Assembly: GCA_020635975.1 (NCBI GenBank) | Contig: JACJYT010000003.1 | Span: forward strand, 248,001-312,000 | From: Chitinophagales bacterium | GTDB taxonomy: Bacteria; Bacteroidota; Bacteroidia; Chitinophagales; UBA8649 | DNA length: 64,000 nucleotides | Direction: 5' to 3' | Shown here: one piece after another, positions 10,303-23,409 of the stretch | Position numbering within the stretch: position 1 is the stretch's first letter | Layout: the number at the start of each line of letters is the position of its first letter | Notes under the pieces: generated by a model | Database searches by the model: none | What the model was told of the DNA's origin: nothing | The model's input: the letters and a program-made list of their open reading frames with translations, nothing else | Program-made: the position numbers and the translations under genes

Positions 10303-11932
10303 ATACTTGTAATGCTCCTGTGCTATAGGCTTTGGTAATAGGAGCGTGGTTAGCCGCATCAATACCTATACTAATAGCTTTTCTAGTATCTAGCGGATCT
10401 ATAATGTCGTCTACCCACAATCTTGCGGCCGCATAATAGGGGTTCGTGGTTCTGTCGTATTTGTCCTTAATTTCATTAAACATCTGTTCTTCAATTTCAG
10501 GAGAAATTTCTTTACCTTTTTTCTTTAAGGAAGCTACTTCAATTTGTAATAAAACTTTAGCTGCTTGAGCACCTCCCATTACGGCTATTTTAGCGCTAGG
10601 CCAAGCTAACATTAAGCGTGGGTCGTAGGCTTTACCGCACATAGCATAATTGCCAGCTCCGTATGAATTTCCTACAACTATACTAAACTTAGGAACTACG
10701 CTGTTAGCCATAGCATTTACTAATTTAGCACCATCTTTAATTATACCGCCATGCTCTGATCTAGAACCTACCATAAAACCACTTACATCATGCAAAAAAA
10801 CCAAAGGAATTTTCTTTTGGTTGCAATTCATTACAAAGCGAGCAGCCTTATCAGCGCTATCGCTATAGATAACACCACCAACTTGAAGTTCTCCTTTTTT
10901 AGTTTTAATAATTTCTCTTTGATTGGCAACAATGCCTACCGCCCAACCATCAATTCTTCCATAGCCACACACTATGGTCTTGCCATACTCTTCCTTGTAT
11001 TGCGTGAAATCTGAATCATCAACTAATCTTTCTATTAGCTCAAGAGTATTATAGGGTTTTGCATTATTTTCAGCAATATAGCCATAAATTTCCTTAGGGT
11101 TTTTCTTCGGAGCTTTTGCTTCAATTCTATCGAAACCTGCCTTTTCGTAATCCCCAATTTTATCAACTAGCTTTCTGATGGTTTTTAAGCATTCTTGATC
11201 ATTTTTCATCTTATAATCGGTAACCCCAGAAATTTCACAATGCGTAGTTGCACCTCCTAAAGTTTCATTATCTATTTCTTCGCCAATTGCTGCTTTAACT
11301 AAATAAGAACCAGCTAAAAAGATAGAGCCTGTTTTATCTACTATAAGGGCTTCATCGCTCATAATAGGAAGGTAAGCGCCTCCAGCAACACAGCTACCCA
11401 TTACAGCTGCTATTTGCGTAATTCCCATGCTACTCATAACCGCATTGTTTCTGAAAATTCTTCCAAAATGTTCTTTATCTGCAAAGATTTCATCTTGCAT
11501 AGGAAGAAAAACCCCTGCACTATCGACTAAGTAAATAATAGGAAGTCTGTTTTCAATAGCTATTTCTTGGGCTCTAAGATTCTTTTTACCTGTTATTGGA
11601 AACCAAGCTCCAGCTTTTACGGTAGCATCATTAGCTACAACAATGCATTGCCTTTTGCCTATGTACCCAATCATAACAACAACACCTCCTGAAGGACAGC
11701 CACCATAGTTTTCGTACATGTCGTCGCCCGCCAAAGTGCCTATTTCCAATTGTGGTTTATCTTCATCCAAAAGAAGCGCAATTCGCTCTCTAGCAGTTAG
11801 TTTTCCTGAAGCTTTATGCTTTTCTATGCTTTTTACACCGCCACCTAAATAGGCGGTTTCTTTCTTGTATTTTAAATCTCCAATAAGAAGACGCATGCTG
11901 TCTTCGTTCTTATTAAATTCTAATTCCGACAT
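10301..11932 (-). CDS. Acyl-CoA carboxylase carboxyltransferase (beta) subunit
   Basis: About 543 residues from the ATG at 11932 (MSELEFNKNE); an upstream in-frame start at 11962 would add ten residues with no family support. The crotonase-like carboxyltransferase fold is seen in the ANDATVKAG.WFPITGKKNLRAQEIA and GSCVAGGAYLPIMSDEA segments and the second-half GNSYGAGNYAMCG motif. These fit methylcrotonyl- or propionyl-CoA carboxylase beta subunits, which transfer carboxyl from biotin to an acyl-CoA. The first segment is closest to methylcrotonyl-CoA carboxylases. No biotin carboxylase/carrier subunit is adjacent, so the substrate remains open. Confidence 0.9.
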   Translation of the reverse strand: MSELEFNKNEDSMRLLIGDLKYKKETAYLGGGVKSIEKHKASGKLTARERIALLLDEDKPQLEIGTLAGDDMYENYGGCPSGGVVVMIGYIGKRQCIVVANDATVKAGAWFPITGKKNLRAQEIAIENRLPIIYLVDSAGVFLPMQDEIFADKEHFGRIFRNNAVMSSMGITQIAAVMGSCVAGGAYLPIMSDEALIVDKTGSIFLAGSYLVKAAIGEEIDNETLGGATTHCEISGVTDYKMKNDQECLKTIRKLVDKIGDYEKAGFDRIEAKAPKKNPKEIYGYIAENNAKPYNTLELIERLVDDSDFTQYKEEYGKTIVCGYGRIDGWAVGIVANQREIIKTKKGELQVGGVIYSDSADKAARFVMNCNQKKIPLVFLHDVSGFMVGSRSEHGGIIKDGAKLVNAMANSVVPKFSIVVGNSYGAGNYAMCGKAYDPRLMLAWPSAKIAVMGGAQAAKVLLQIEVASLKKKGKEISPEIEEQMFNEIKDKYDRTTNPYYAAARLWVDDIIDPLDTRKAISIGIDAANHAPITKAYSTGALQV

Positions 11933-12003
11933 GTATATTACTACTTTAAGTTGTGCTTGCAAATTACATCAAAAAGTTAACAGAAAAAAAAGATAGTGTA
12001 TAA

Positions 12004-12036
12004 TTTGATACTTCCATGTATAATTTCATACCTTTG
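12004..12036 (+). promoter_or_regulatory. Bacteroidota-type promoter of the SRP RNA
   Basis: A TTTG at 12004-12007 and TACCTTTG at 12029-12036 match the -33 TTTG / -7 TAnnTTTG consensus with a 21-bp spacer. The predicted start of transcription is about 12041, which coincides with the 5' end of the RNA hairpin. Confidence 0.75.
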
Positions 12037-12038
12037 CG

Positions 12039-12140
12039 CTCGGGCAAGTCTCGTACGACCAGCTCCTGCTGAATCCCCCAGGTCTTGATCGAAGCAAGGG
12101 TAGGCGGTTGAGCGGTGCGATATGAGTAACTTGCCTTTTT
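12039..12140 (+). ncRNA. ffs: Signal recognition particle RNA (small bacterial type)
   Basis: The terminal helix is formed by GGCAAGT at 12043-12049 and ACTTGCC at 12129-12135, with further pairing inward. The apical region has the conserved CCCCCAGG ... AAGCAAGGGTA pattern of the Ffh-binding internal loop (about 12075-12102). A T-rich run follows the closing stem and can end transcription. The RNA joins Ffh in targeting nascent membrane and secreted proteins. An open frame reading the other way across this locus is an antisense artefact. Confidence 0.85.
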
Positions 12141-12331
12141 TATTTTCTTGTCTTAGGCATTCTAGCCGATTTACTTTAGTGTTTTTGTTTAACCCTATGC
12201 TAATTAAAAGTGCCAATCCTCTTCTTTAGAAAACCAGTTAGTGCATTTTCATCTTAGTTGAGCAAATTTTAAAAAATAAGTTTGAAAGATAAGTTTGAAT
12301 AGTTATAAATTATTTGTCTTATATTTAATTT

Positions 12332-13252
12332 ATGACTAAGGTAATATATTCAGCACTTATTTCCGTTTTAAGCTTCTTCGTTTTTAAGGCTTCCAGTCAG
12401 ACCTATGCGCCTTTTGTTGTAGACAGTGTGGCTTGGAAAGAGCGTTATAGTCAACAAGAAGATTTTGGAACATCTGTTTCTCAAAATTTTAACTTTATTC
12501 TTGGGGATACAATAATTGACACCTTTAACTATGCAAAAGTTTATATATCTAAGGTGCTTTATGAGTCAAATTACGCACCAATTGGCTTTCTCAGGGAAGA
12601 GCATAAAAAGGTTTACGCTATTCTTCCTCAATTTATGCCTATTGAATTTCTTTTATATGATTTTAGCCTAAATGTAGGCGATTCCATGTTATTGTGTAAT
12701 AATTTAGGTTTCCCGAGTTTTATCTCCACAACACTATTATCTATTGATTCAATAGAATTAGAAGATGGAAGCTATAGAAAACGCTTTAATTATGACCTTC
12801 CATCTCAAATTGTCGAAGGTATAGGAAACATTGGTCCATATAATTCTGGGTTATTTACAACGAACGGACAAATGGGTGTTGACTCAGGAAATTCCTTGGA
12901 TTGTTATTTTACTCCAAATAAAACCATTTATCGTTCAACTTATTACCAATTAGTAGACACTCTAGATTGTTTTACTATAACTGGAATTAGCAAGGAACCG
13001 ACAGAGAAAATTGACCTTAAGGTTTATCCTAATCCAAGCTCGACTACTTTCATTTTTGAATTAGCTGATTTCGAAAATACTTATAACATGGAAATTCAAA
13101 ATATCTTTGGTCAGGTAATGATTAATGAGAGAATATCTGCTCAAATTTCGTCAATTGATGTTGCTAATTGGAGCGAAGGATTTTACTATATTTTACTAAG
13201 AGATATGAATGGAATATTATTGGGAAATGAGAAAGTAATTATCTCTCATTAA
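12332..13252 (+). CDS. Secreted protein with T9SS type A sorting domain
   Basis: 306 residues: a signal peptide (about 1-22, ending near KASSQ), a central region of beta strands with no recognised domain, and an 80-residue C-terminal sorting domain starting at LKVYPNPSS with the later NIFGQV and WSEGFYYILLRD blocks. The sorting domain directs export through the type IX system and attachment at the cell surface or release. The function of the passenger is unknown. It is a single-gene unit; a short GAAAAGGG/CCCTTTTC inverted repeat at 13265-13282 may mark its 3' end. Confidence 0.85.
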   Translation: MTKVIYSALISVLSFFVFKASSQTYAPFVVDSVAWKERYSQQEDFGTSVSQNFNFILGDTIIDTFNYAKVYISKVLYESNYAPIGFLREEHKKVYAILPQFMPIEFLLYDFSLNVGDSMLLCNNLGFPSFISTTLLSIDSIELEDGSYRKRFNYDLPSQIVEGIGNIGPYNSGLFTTNGQMGVDSGNSLDCYFTPNKTIYRSTYYQLVDTLDCFTITGISKEPTEKIDLKVYPNPSSTTFIFELADFENTYNMEIQNIFGQVMINERISAQISSIDVANWSEGFYYILLRDMNGILLGNEKVIISH

Positions 13253-13430
13253 ATTCTTTCTTACGAAAAGGGCACCCTTTTCACTAATTTGAACCGTTTA
13301 TTAAGTGAGGTTACTTTTCGCAATGGTACAAACGAGCCCATTGAACGTTTCTTTATATTTTCGTTCATTGTAAAAGCCTATGCCCAGTTTCTCTTTAGTG
13401 AAAGCACGTTTATAGTCATCTGTAAATAAA

Positions 13431-13460
13431 AAAGGTCCTGAATTTTCAGGACCTTTTTTT
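13431..13460. terminator. Intrinsic terminator, probably bidirectional
   Basis: AAAGGTCCTGAA and TTCAGGACCTTT form a 12-bp stem with a 2-base gap, with A-rich and T-rich flanks on either side. It lies just downstream of the type B cargo gene on the minus strand. Confidence 0.9.
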
Positions 13461-13480
13461 ATTCATCGAAATCAGAACAA

Positions 13481-18166
<4,686 letters not shown>

Positions 18167-18278
18167 ATTGTAAGTGCTTGGTTTATAGTTTGCTTACGCT
18201 TGGTTCTTAAAAATGAGCCTAAATTTAGTAAAAAATATCTTCTAAAAGTAATCGTATTTTTAGTAGAGATTTGAATTC

Positions 18279-19685
18279 TTAATCAAGGATGTATTCTTCA
18301 TCAAGTTTAGGAATAATCACTTTCTTGAATGCCTTAGCTTTTAGGTTTGTTTTGAACACACTTTGACGCTCCGTTTCTCCATGAACCAAGAAGATAGTTT
18401 TTAACTTTTCTCTATCTTGATTATCCAAGAAATTTAATAATTCGTCGTTATCGCCATGGGCACTGAATGAACTCATAATACGTACTTCAGCATTAACTTT
18501 TTTCATTTCTCCAAAAATGCGCACTTCTTTTTCGCCATCCATAATTTTTCTTCCTAGAGTGCCATAGCCGCAATAGCCAACAACTAATATGGTATTATTC
18601 GGATCTTCGATATTATTGTTTAGATGATGTTTAATTCTTCCAGCACTCATCATTCCCGATGCGCTAATAATTATTGCTGGACCTTTCAAGCTATTAATGG
18701 CTTTGGAGTCTTCCACATTTCGCGTGTAGTGTAATTTTCGAAAGCCAAAAGGATTTGGATCTTTACTCATATAGTCTAAGAGCTCTAGATCATAACATTC
18801 TGGATGCATCATAAAAATTTCGGTAGCGTCGACAGCCAGCGGACTATCAACAAAAACGGGTATGCTAGGGAGTAGACCTTCGTTTTCTAATTGATCTAAC
18901 ATATAGACGATTTCTTGCGTTCTACCAACACTAAAGGCAGGTATAAGTAGTTTTCCTCTTTTTTCTACACAAGCTTTTCGGATAACGAGTAATAAATCAT
19001 CTTTATCGTTTGCTTGTCCTTCATGCTTTACGCCACCATAAGTGGATTCGCAGATTAAATAATCTAATTTTGGCATGGGAAGCGGGTCCTTCAGAATGGG
19101 TCTATCGGGTCTTCCAATATCTCCACTAAATCCGAAATAAGTATGGGAATTATCCTCTCGTTTGATTTTCAAACTAACACTAGCACTTCCTAAAATATGG
19201 CCTGCATCTCTAAACAAAACTTCTAAGCCTGGTCGAATAGTAAACCACTTTTCGTAGGATATACTTAAGAAATTTTTTGCGCAAACTTTTGCATCTTCTA
19301 CGGTGTAAAGAGGTTTCATTTTTGGTAAGCCTTTACTTTCCCTTCTTTTGTTGATGTATTCGGCATCTTTTTCTTGGATGAAACCACTATCTAAGAGCAT
19401 GATACTTGCTAAATTTCTAGTGGCGTGGGTACAAATTATATCCCCTTTAAAACCATCTGCTACAAATTTTGGTATTCTACCACAATGGTCGATATGCGCA
19501 TGTGAAAGAACAAGAACATCAATTTCACTGGGGTCGAAAGACCATTCATAGTTAAAGTTTTCGTAACCATCTTCATTGCCTTGATAAAGACCACAATCTA
19601 ATAAGACTTTATAACCATCATCTAAAGTTAACAAATGACTACTTCCTGTTACCGTACCAGCAGCTCCGCAAAATTTTAGCTTCAT
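18279..19685 (-). CDS. MBL-fold / beta-CASP metallo-hydrolase (RNA-processing type)
   Basis: 468 residues. The metal-binding motif SHAHIDHCGR (His62, His64, Asp66, His67) lies in a beta-lactamase fold that begins with FCGAAGTVTGSSHLL. Downstream are the beta-CASP domain (FSVGRTQEIVYML region) and the C-terminal SSFSAHGD motif of the RMMBL domain. This is the CPSF73/RNase J-like superfamily in the Bacteroidota/Gram-negative branch, so RNA endo- or exonuclease activity is likely but unproven. Cytosolic. It reads towards the type B cargo gene and diverges from the lipoprotein gene at 19799. Confidence 0.88.
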   Translation of the reverse strand: MKLKFCGAAGTVTGSSHLLTLDDGYKVLLDCGLYQGNEDGYENFNYEWSFDPSEIDVLVLSHAHIDHCGRIPKFVADGFKGDIICTHATRNLASIMLLDSGFIQEKDAEYINKRRESKGLPKMKPLYTVEDAKVCAKNFLSISYEKWFTIRPGLEVLFRDAGHILGSASVSLKIKREDNSHTYFGFSGDIGRPDRPILKDPLPMPKLDYLICESTYGGVKHEGQANDKDDLLLVIRKACVEKRGKLLIPAFSVGRTQEIVYMLDQLENEGLLPSIPVFVDSPLAVDATEIFMMHPECYDLELLDYMSKDPNPFGFRKLHYTRNVEDSKAINSLKGPAIIISASGMMSAGRIKHHLNNNIEDPNNTILVVGYCGYGTLGRKIMDGEKEVRIFGEMKKVNAEVRIMSSFSAHGDNDELLNFLDNQDREKLKTIFLVHGETERQSVFKTNLKAKAFKKVIIPKLDEEYILD

Positions 19686-19758
19686 AATGTCTTTATTTAG
19701 TTTTGGTAAAGTTAGAAGATTGTGGGCTTTAATTCTAGGAATCTAGATATAATTATCT

Positions 19759-19766
19759 AATTTTGT
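19759..19766 (+). promoter_or_regulatory. TAnnTTTG -7 element
   Basis: TAATTTTG lies 32 bp before the ATG at 19799. Transcription from here would begin near 19771, after the upstream in-frame ATG at 19769, which supports the 19799 start of the next gene. Confidence 0.6.
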
Positions 19767-19798
19767 AAGTGAAATTTAATTTAAAAAAAACATTAAGA

Positions 19799-20224
19799 AT
19801 GAAATATTTAAGCGTAGTCCTTTTAGCATTTTCTTTTCTAGTAGCTTGTAACAACTCTTGTGAAAAGCCTAGTGGTGAGGAGCAAGTTGTAAATGCAGAT
19901 GTGGTGGCAGATTCAGAATCTAAATTAGCATTAGAAGGTATGGTTTGTAGTATGGGTTGTGTATCTGCGATTCAGAATGAATTACGTTCTACCAACGGCG
20001 TTGCTTTTGCTGAAGTAAATTATGAAGAAAGTTTTGCGACTATAAAGTACGATAGTAAGTTGGTTAGCGAGGCAGAGTTAATTGCTGCAATCGAAGGTAT
20101 TGGCGACCATAGCTATAAGGCTTGGGTTTTTGAGGAAGCTAATGAAGAGAAAAGCGATAGTTTGGATGTTGAATTGCTTGAAACAACTCAAGAGCCTCAA
20201 GATAATTCAAGTTCTAGCAACTAA
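19799..20224 (+). CDS. Lipoprotein with heavy-metal-associated (HMA) domain
   Basis: 141 residues from the ATG at 19799; this start gives a clean lipoprotein signal (MKYLSVVLLAFSFLVAC, lipid Cys17) and fits the promoter. Residues about 43-110 form an HMA-type ferredoxin-like fold (LALEGMVCSMGCVSAIQ ... AAIEGIGDHSYKAWVF). The metal site has a C-x3-C spacing rather than the usual C-x2-C. An acidic, Ser-rich tail follows. It probably binds copper or another soft metal at the envelope; whether it delivers the metal to a partner is not visible, since no metal transporter is adjacent. Confidence 0.8.
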   Translation: MKYLSVVLLAFSFLVACNNSCEKPSGEEQVVNADVVADSESKLALEGMVCSMGCVSAIQNELRSTNGVAFAEVNYEESFATIKYDSKLVSEAELIAAIEGIGDHSYKAWVFEEANEEKSDSLDVELLETTQEPQDNSSSSN

Positions 20225-20238
20225 GAAGATTAAAAGAG

Positions 20239-20264
20239 AAGGGCTAAATTTTAGCCCTTTTTTA
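20239..20264 (+). terminator. Intrinsic terminator
   Basis: AAGGGCTAAA/TTTAGCCCTT stem followed by a T-run, 15 bp after the stop of the HMA lipoprotein gene. Confidence 0.85.
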
Positions 20265-20290
20265 TTTATTACAGTTTAAATAATTCCTTA

Positions 20291-21286
20291 GTGAAAGTTT
20301 TAATATTAAGGTTCAGTTCTATTGGCGATATTGTTTTGACTTCTACCGTGGTAAGATGTTTGAAGCTACAACAACCACAAATAGAACTTCACTATGCCAC
20401 GAAGGCTTCTTATGTTGGAATTCTTGAGTCTAATCCGCATATCGATAAGATCCATTTATTAAAAGATGACATTAACGCCTTAATTAGTTCTTTGCAAGCA
20501 GAGAACTTTGATCTGGTTTTGGATCTACATAATAACTTGAGGACCCAAATCATTAAGTTAAGATTACGGGTAAAATCGTATTCTGTAAACAAGCTGAATT
20601 TTGAAAAGTGGTTACTTACTCAATTTAAAATCAACAAGTTGCCCAAGTATAAGCATATTGTTGATAGATACTTGTATACAGCTAAAACTTTAGGAATAGT
20701 TAACGATGCGAAGGGCTTAGATTATTTTATTCCATCAAAAGACGAAGTTATTATTGAGAATTTGTTTGTTACAGCGAAAGAATCGTACATAGCTTTAGTT
20801 ATTGGAGCGAAATTCGCAACTAAAAGAATGCCCTTTAACAAACTCTTAGAATTATGTGATCAAATTGACCTTCCTATAATACTTTTAGGCGGCTTGGATG
20901 ATTTAGCAAGAGGAGAGGAGTTATCGATAAATAGTACGAATAAAGAAATTTACAATGCTTGTGGAAAGTTAAATCTAAATCAATCTGCATCCGTAATAAG
21001 GCAAGCAACTTTAGTAATTACCCACGATACTGGTTTGATGCATATAGCAGCAGCATTTCAGAAAAATATTATTAGCATATGGGGAAACACGGTACCTGAA
21101 TTAGGGATGTATCCTTATATGAGTAAAGACAAATTTAAAGCGGTAGAAGTTAAGGATTTATCTTGCCGACCATGTTCCAAAATAGGACATAAAAAATGCC
21201 CCAAAGGGCATTTTGATTGCATGCAAAAAATAGATACTAAAGAAATTCTTAGTGAGATGCATTATTATTTAAAACCTGTCGAATAG
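20291..21286 (+). CDS. Glycosyltransferase family 9 (heptosyltransferase-like)
   Basis: 331 residues from a GTG start (MKVLILRFSSIGDIVLTS). The GT-B fold is shown by the N-terminal SSIGDIV loop, the interdomain region, and the HDTGLMHIAAAF motif near residue 248 that binds the sugar nucleotide. GT9 enzymes add heptose or related sugars to lipopolysaccharide core. A Cys-rich segment (LSCRPCSKIGHKKCPKGHFDC) near the end is common in Bacteroidota members. Its last 38 bp overlap the convergent DUF4294 gene. Confidence 0.88.
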   Translation: MKVLILRFSSIGDIVLTSTVVRCLKLQQPQIELHYATKASYVGILESNPHIDKIHLLKDDINALISSLQAENFDLVLDLHNNLRTQIIKLRLRVKSYSVNKLNFEKWLLTQFKINKLPKYKHIVDRYLYTAKTLGIVNDAKGLDYFIPSKDEVIIENLFVTAKESYIALVIGAKFATKRMPFNKLLELCDQIDLPIILLGGLDDLARGEELSINSTNKEIYNACGKLNLNQSASVIRQATLVITHDTGLMHIAAAFQKNIISIWGNTVPELGMYPYMSKDKFKAVEVKDLSCRPCSKIGHKKCPKGHFDCMQKIDTKEILSEMHYYLKPVE

Positions 21287-21854
21287 CAATTTCTAACATA
21301 AGGTTTTCTTCTTTTTCAGGATCATAGCTTTCTTTTAAATCATAACCATAACGATTGGCAACTACATTATAGGCCCAAGCTTTTACACCGCTATTGTATT
21401 CTTTAATTAAATCGTAAAAAGGTGTTCCAGTTTCGCGATTAATCATCTTTACTAGAACCTTACCTTCCGAAACCGTAAGTTCCTTCAATTCTGCTTCGAA
21501 TTTCTTCATCAAAGCTTCCTTTCTTTCCTTTTTAAACTTCTTGTATTCTTTTTTCTTAGAATCTTCTTTCTTATCATCTAATTCTAAAATTACAGTACGT
21601 GCTATTTCGTAATAAGGATATACTTTTTTTACTCTTTTCAAGTAGTAGTTATACCAGTATTCATCTTGCGCTGTTTCAAATTTGTGTCCGGTAATAGAAA
21701 TTTCTGGAACATTTAAGACAGGGATAATTTCTCCATTAAAAACAGTTCCATAGAGTACTTGAATATTTTCGGAATATTCATAGCCGTCGCCTTGGGCTAG
21801 TGTAGAACTAAATGCGGCAAAGAAACAAACGATAAATCCTATTAAATTTTTCAT
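21249..21854 (-). CDS. DUF4294 family secreted protein
   Basis: 201 residues with a signal peptide (1-20). The sequence after it (GTVFNGEIIPVLNVPEISI, then YNYYLKRVKKVYPYYEIART) is the signature of DUF4294, a family confined to Bacteroidota. A Lys/Glu-rich helix occupies about residues 95-130. Function unknown; periplasmic location is likely. Its 3' end overlaps the 3' end of the convergent GT9 gene by 38 bp, so its last 12 or so codons are also read antisense. Confidence 0.82.
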   Translation of the reverse strand: MKNLIGFIVCFFAAFSSTLAQGDGYEYSENIQVLYGTVFNGEIIPVLNVPEISITGHKFETAQDEYWYNYYLKRVKKVYPYYEIARTVILELDDKKEDSKKKEYKKFKKERKEALMKKFEAELKELTVSEGKVLVKMINRETGTPFYDLIKEYNSGVKAWAYNVVANRYGYDLKESYDPEKEENLMLEIAIRQVLNNNASH

Positions 21855-21922
21855 AACAATTGGATTACAAGGTAAAATAAAATCTTTTAATCAACAATAG
21901 GAATTCAAGCTTCATGCCAAAA

Positions 21923-21956
21923 AAAATCCCGTTTCAAATTAATGAAACGGGATTTT
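21923..21956 (-). terminator. Intrinsic terminator
   Basis: A perfect 14-bp stem (AAAATCCCGTTTCA with its complement), 6-base loop and flanking A/T runs. It lies directly downstream of the lipoprotein gene 21979-22851. Confidence 0.9.
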
Positions 21957-21978
21957 CTATAAAATTATTACAACAAGA

Positions 21979-22851
21979 TTATTGTTGAACTTTTACATCG
22001 ATAGTTAATGTTCCAGTAGCTCCAGTTGAAAGAGCAGAAACGTGAATTAAACCAACTTTACCAGCTACAGTTTCGAATGCAATCACATCTCCAACAGCTA
22101 AGTTGTTTTCTAAGCTAGAAGAACCAGTAAATGCAGGGAAATCCGCATCATCAGTCATTGCAGTAAACTCAGCTGGAGTTACTGTAGTAGTCATGAATCT
22201 TGTAGCATTTTTAGTAGTGTAAGTGTCTGTTAAATCTACGCTATTTGCAGCAGTACCATCCACTAAATCGTCGTCTGGAGCAGCAAGAGTTGCTAAGTTA
22301 GAAGCACCATAAAAATATACAAAATCAATAAGGCTTGAATTTGTTGCTGCAGCTGCTTTCAAATAAACTTGACCATTAGTAGAAGCAAAAGCACTACCAA
22401 TTGTTGGGTTAGTTTGACCACCTAATAAAGTTGCAGACCATGTTAAAATTGGATTAGCTCCACTAGTACCAGTTATAGTAATAGATTCCACATTAGATTT
22501 ACCAGCTTTATCAGTTAGTGTAAAAGTAATGATGTTGGTCGAACCTGCAGCAGGAGCCGTGAAAGTAAAAGTACCTTGAAAGGTAGTCGTATTGTTAGCA
22601 AATGTAATGGTTGTGTCTTCGTTAACGCCATTAGCATCAATTACTAAAGTTTCTAATTCACTTTTAGAACTAGGGTTTTCACCAGCAGTAACACTAAAGC
22701 TTACTAAAGTACCAGCAACAGCACTTAAGTCAGATGAAGGGTTAGTGGTTAAGATTGGTAATTCTTCACTAGGATCGTCCGTACCACAGCTAGCTAAAAA
22801 ACCAAGAGCAAACATTGCAAATAAGATGGTTAATAAATTAAATTTTTTCAT
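21979..22851 (-). CDS. Hypothetical Thr/Ala-rich lipoprotein
   Basis: 290 residues with a lipobox (FLASC, Cys22) after a hydrophobic signal. The mature part is rich in Thr, Ala, Ser and Asn and low in Lys/Arg. It contains an Ig/cadherin-like stretch (about 30-130, ending SNVESITITGTSG) followed by a second beta domain. No family name recognised. The good promoter, strong terminator and single-gene unit suggest a well-expressed surface lipoprotein. Confidence 0.65.
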   Translation of the reverse strand: MKKFNLLTILFAMFALGFLASCGTDDPSEELPILTTNPSSDLSAVAGTLVSFSVTAGENPSSKSELETLVIDANGVNEDTTITFANNTTTFQGTFTFTAPAAGSTNIITFTLTDKAGKSNVESITITGTSGANPILTWSATLLGGQTNPTIGSAFASTNGQVYLKAAAATNSSLIDFVYFYGASNLATLAAPDDDLVDGTAANSVDLTDTYTTKNATRFMTTTVTPAEFTAMTDDADFPAFTGSSSLENNLAVGDVIAFETVAGKVGLIHVSALSTGATGTLTIDVKVQQ

Positions 22852-22886
22852 GTTAAAAGTTTTTAGTTATTATGAAATTTGTAATG

Positions 22887-22894
22887 CAAAGATA
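22887..22894 (-). promoter_or_regulatory. TAnnTTTG -7 element of the lipoprotein gene
   Basis: TATCTTTG on the minus strand, 36 bp upstream of the start codon at 22851. No clear -33 element was seen at the usual spacing. Confidence 0.55.
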
Positions 22895-23013
22895 AACAAA
22901 ATTGATGCCAATAAAATTAGTTTCAAAAAAAACATTAATCTTGTTAACAGTTTTTTAACATGATGCCTAAAATTGAATGGAATTCCTTATTTTTAGGTCT
23001 AAATCCTGATTTG

Positions 23014-23406
23014 ATGAAAAAAATTCTATTTTCCTTTAGTTTTAGTTTGTTCTATATAGCGGTATTTTGTCAAAATACAATTACACCTGATGAGAGGCTT
23101 TATGAGGTGTATCCAGCAATTAAGATACAATGGATGCTCGATAATAATATCGATAGAATCATGCAATTAAACACGATATTGCAAGCTTATGAAATTATTA
23201 AGCTCGAAGATTATCTTGGGCAAGAGATTGCTTCTTTACCAGTTGTGCAAGTCGATAACTTGGAGTCTATCAATCTTTTAAAACTAGATATTGCACCTAA
23301 ACTAAATATGGAACAGTGGTTTTATCTAGTTAATCAGAATGTTCTTTTAAAAGTTTTGGAAGAAGGAGCAGCATTTTCTCAATACAAATCAAATTCAAGG
23401 TTCTAG
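23014..23406 (+). CDS. Small secreted protein at the head of the T9SS adhesin cluster
   Basis: 131 residues from the ATG at 23014, which gives a proper signal peptide (MKKILFSFSFSLFYIAVFCQ); an in-frame start at 22960 would bury it. The mature part is mostly helical (IKIQWMLDNNIDRIMQLNTILQ). Not recognised. The stop is 3 bases from the ATG of the truncated mini cargo, so it is probably the first gene of the operon running to 31773. Confidence 0.6.
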   Translation: MKKILFSFSFSLFYIAVFCQNTITPDERLYEVYPAIKIQWMLDNNIDRIMQLNTILQAYEIIKLEDYLGQEIASLPVVQVDNLESINLLKLDIAPKLNMEQWFYLVNQNVLLKVLEEGAAFSQYKSNSRF

Positions 23407-23409
23407 CTT

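Noticed and set aside
11977..12216. 79-codon open frame on the minus strand
   Set aside because: It runs antisense through the SRP RNA and its promoter; no family resemblance and no promoter of its own.
13265..13282. GAAAAGGG/CCCTTTTC inverted repeat as a separate terminator
   Set aside because: Loop is only two bases and no T-run follows; the stronger terminator is at 13431-13460. Mentioned only with the gene.
22592..22963. 123-codon plus-strand frame
   Set aside because: Antisense to the Thr/Ala-rich lipoprotein gene, with no signal or domain and crossing that gene's promoter.
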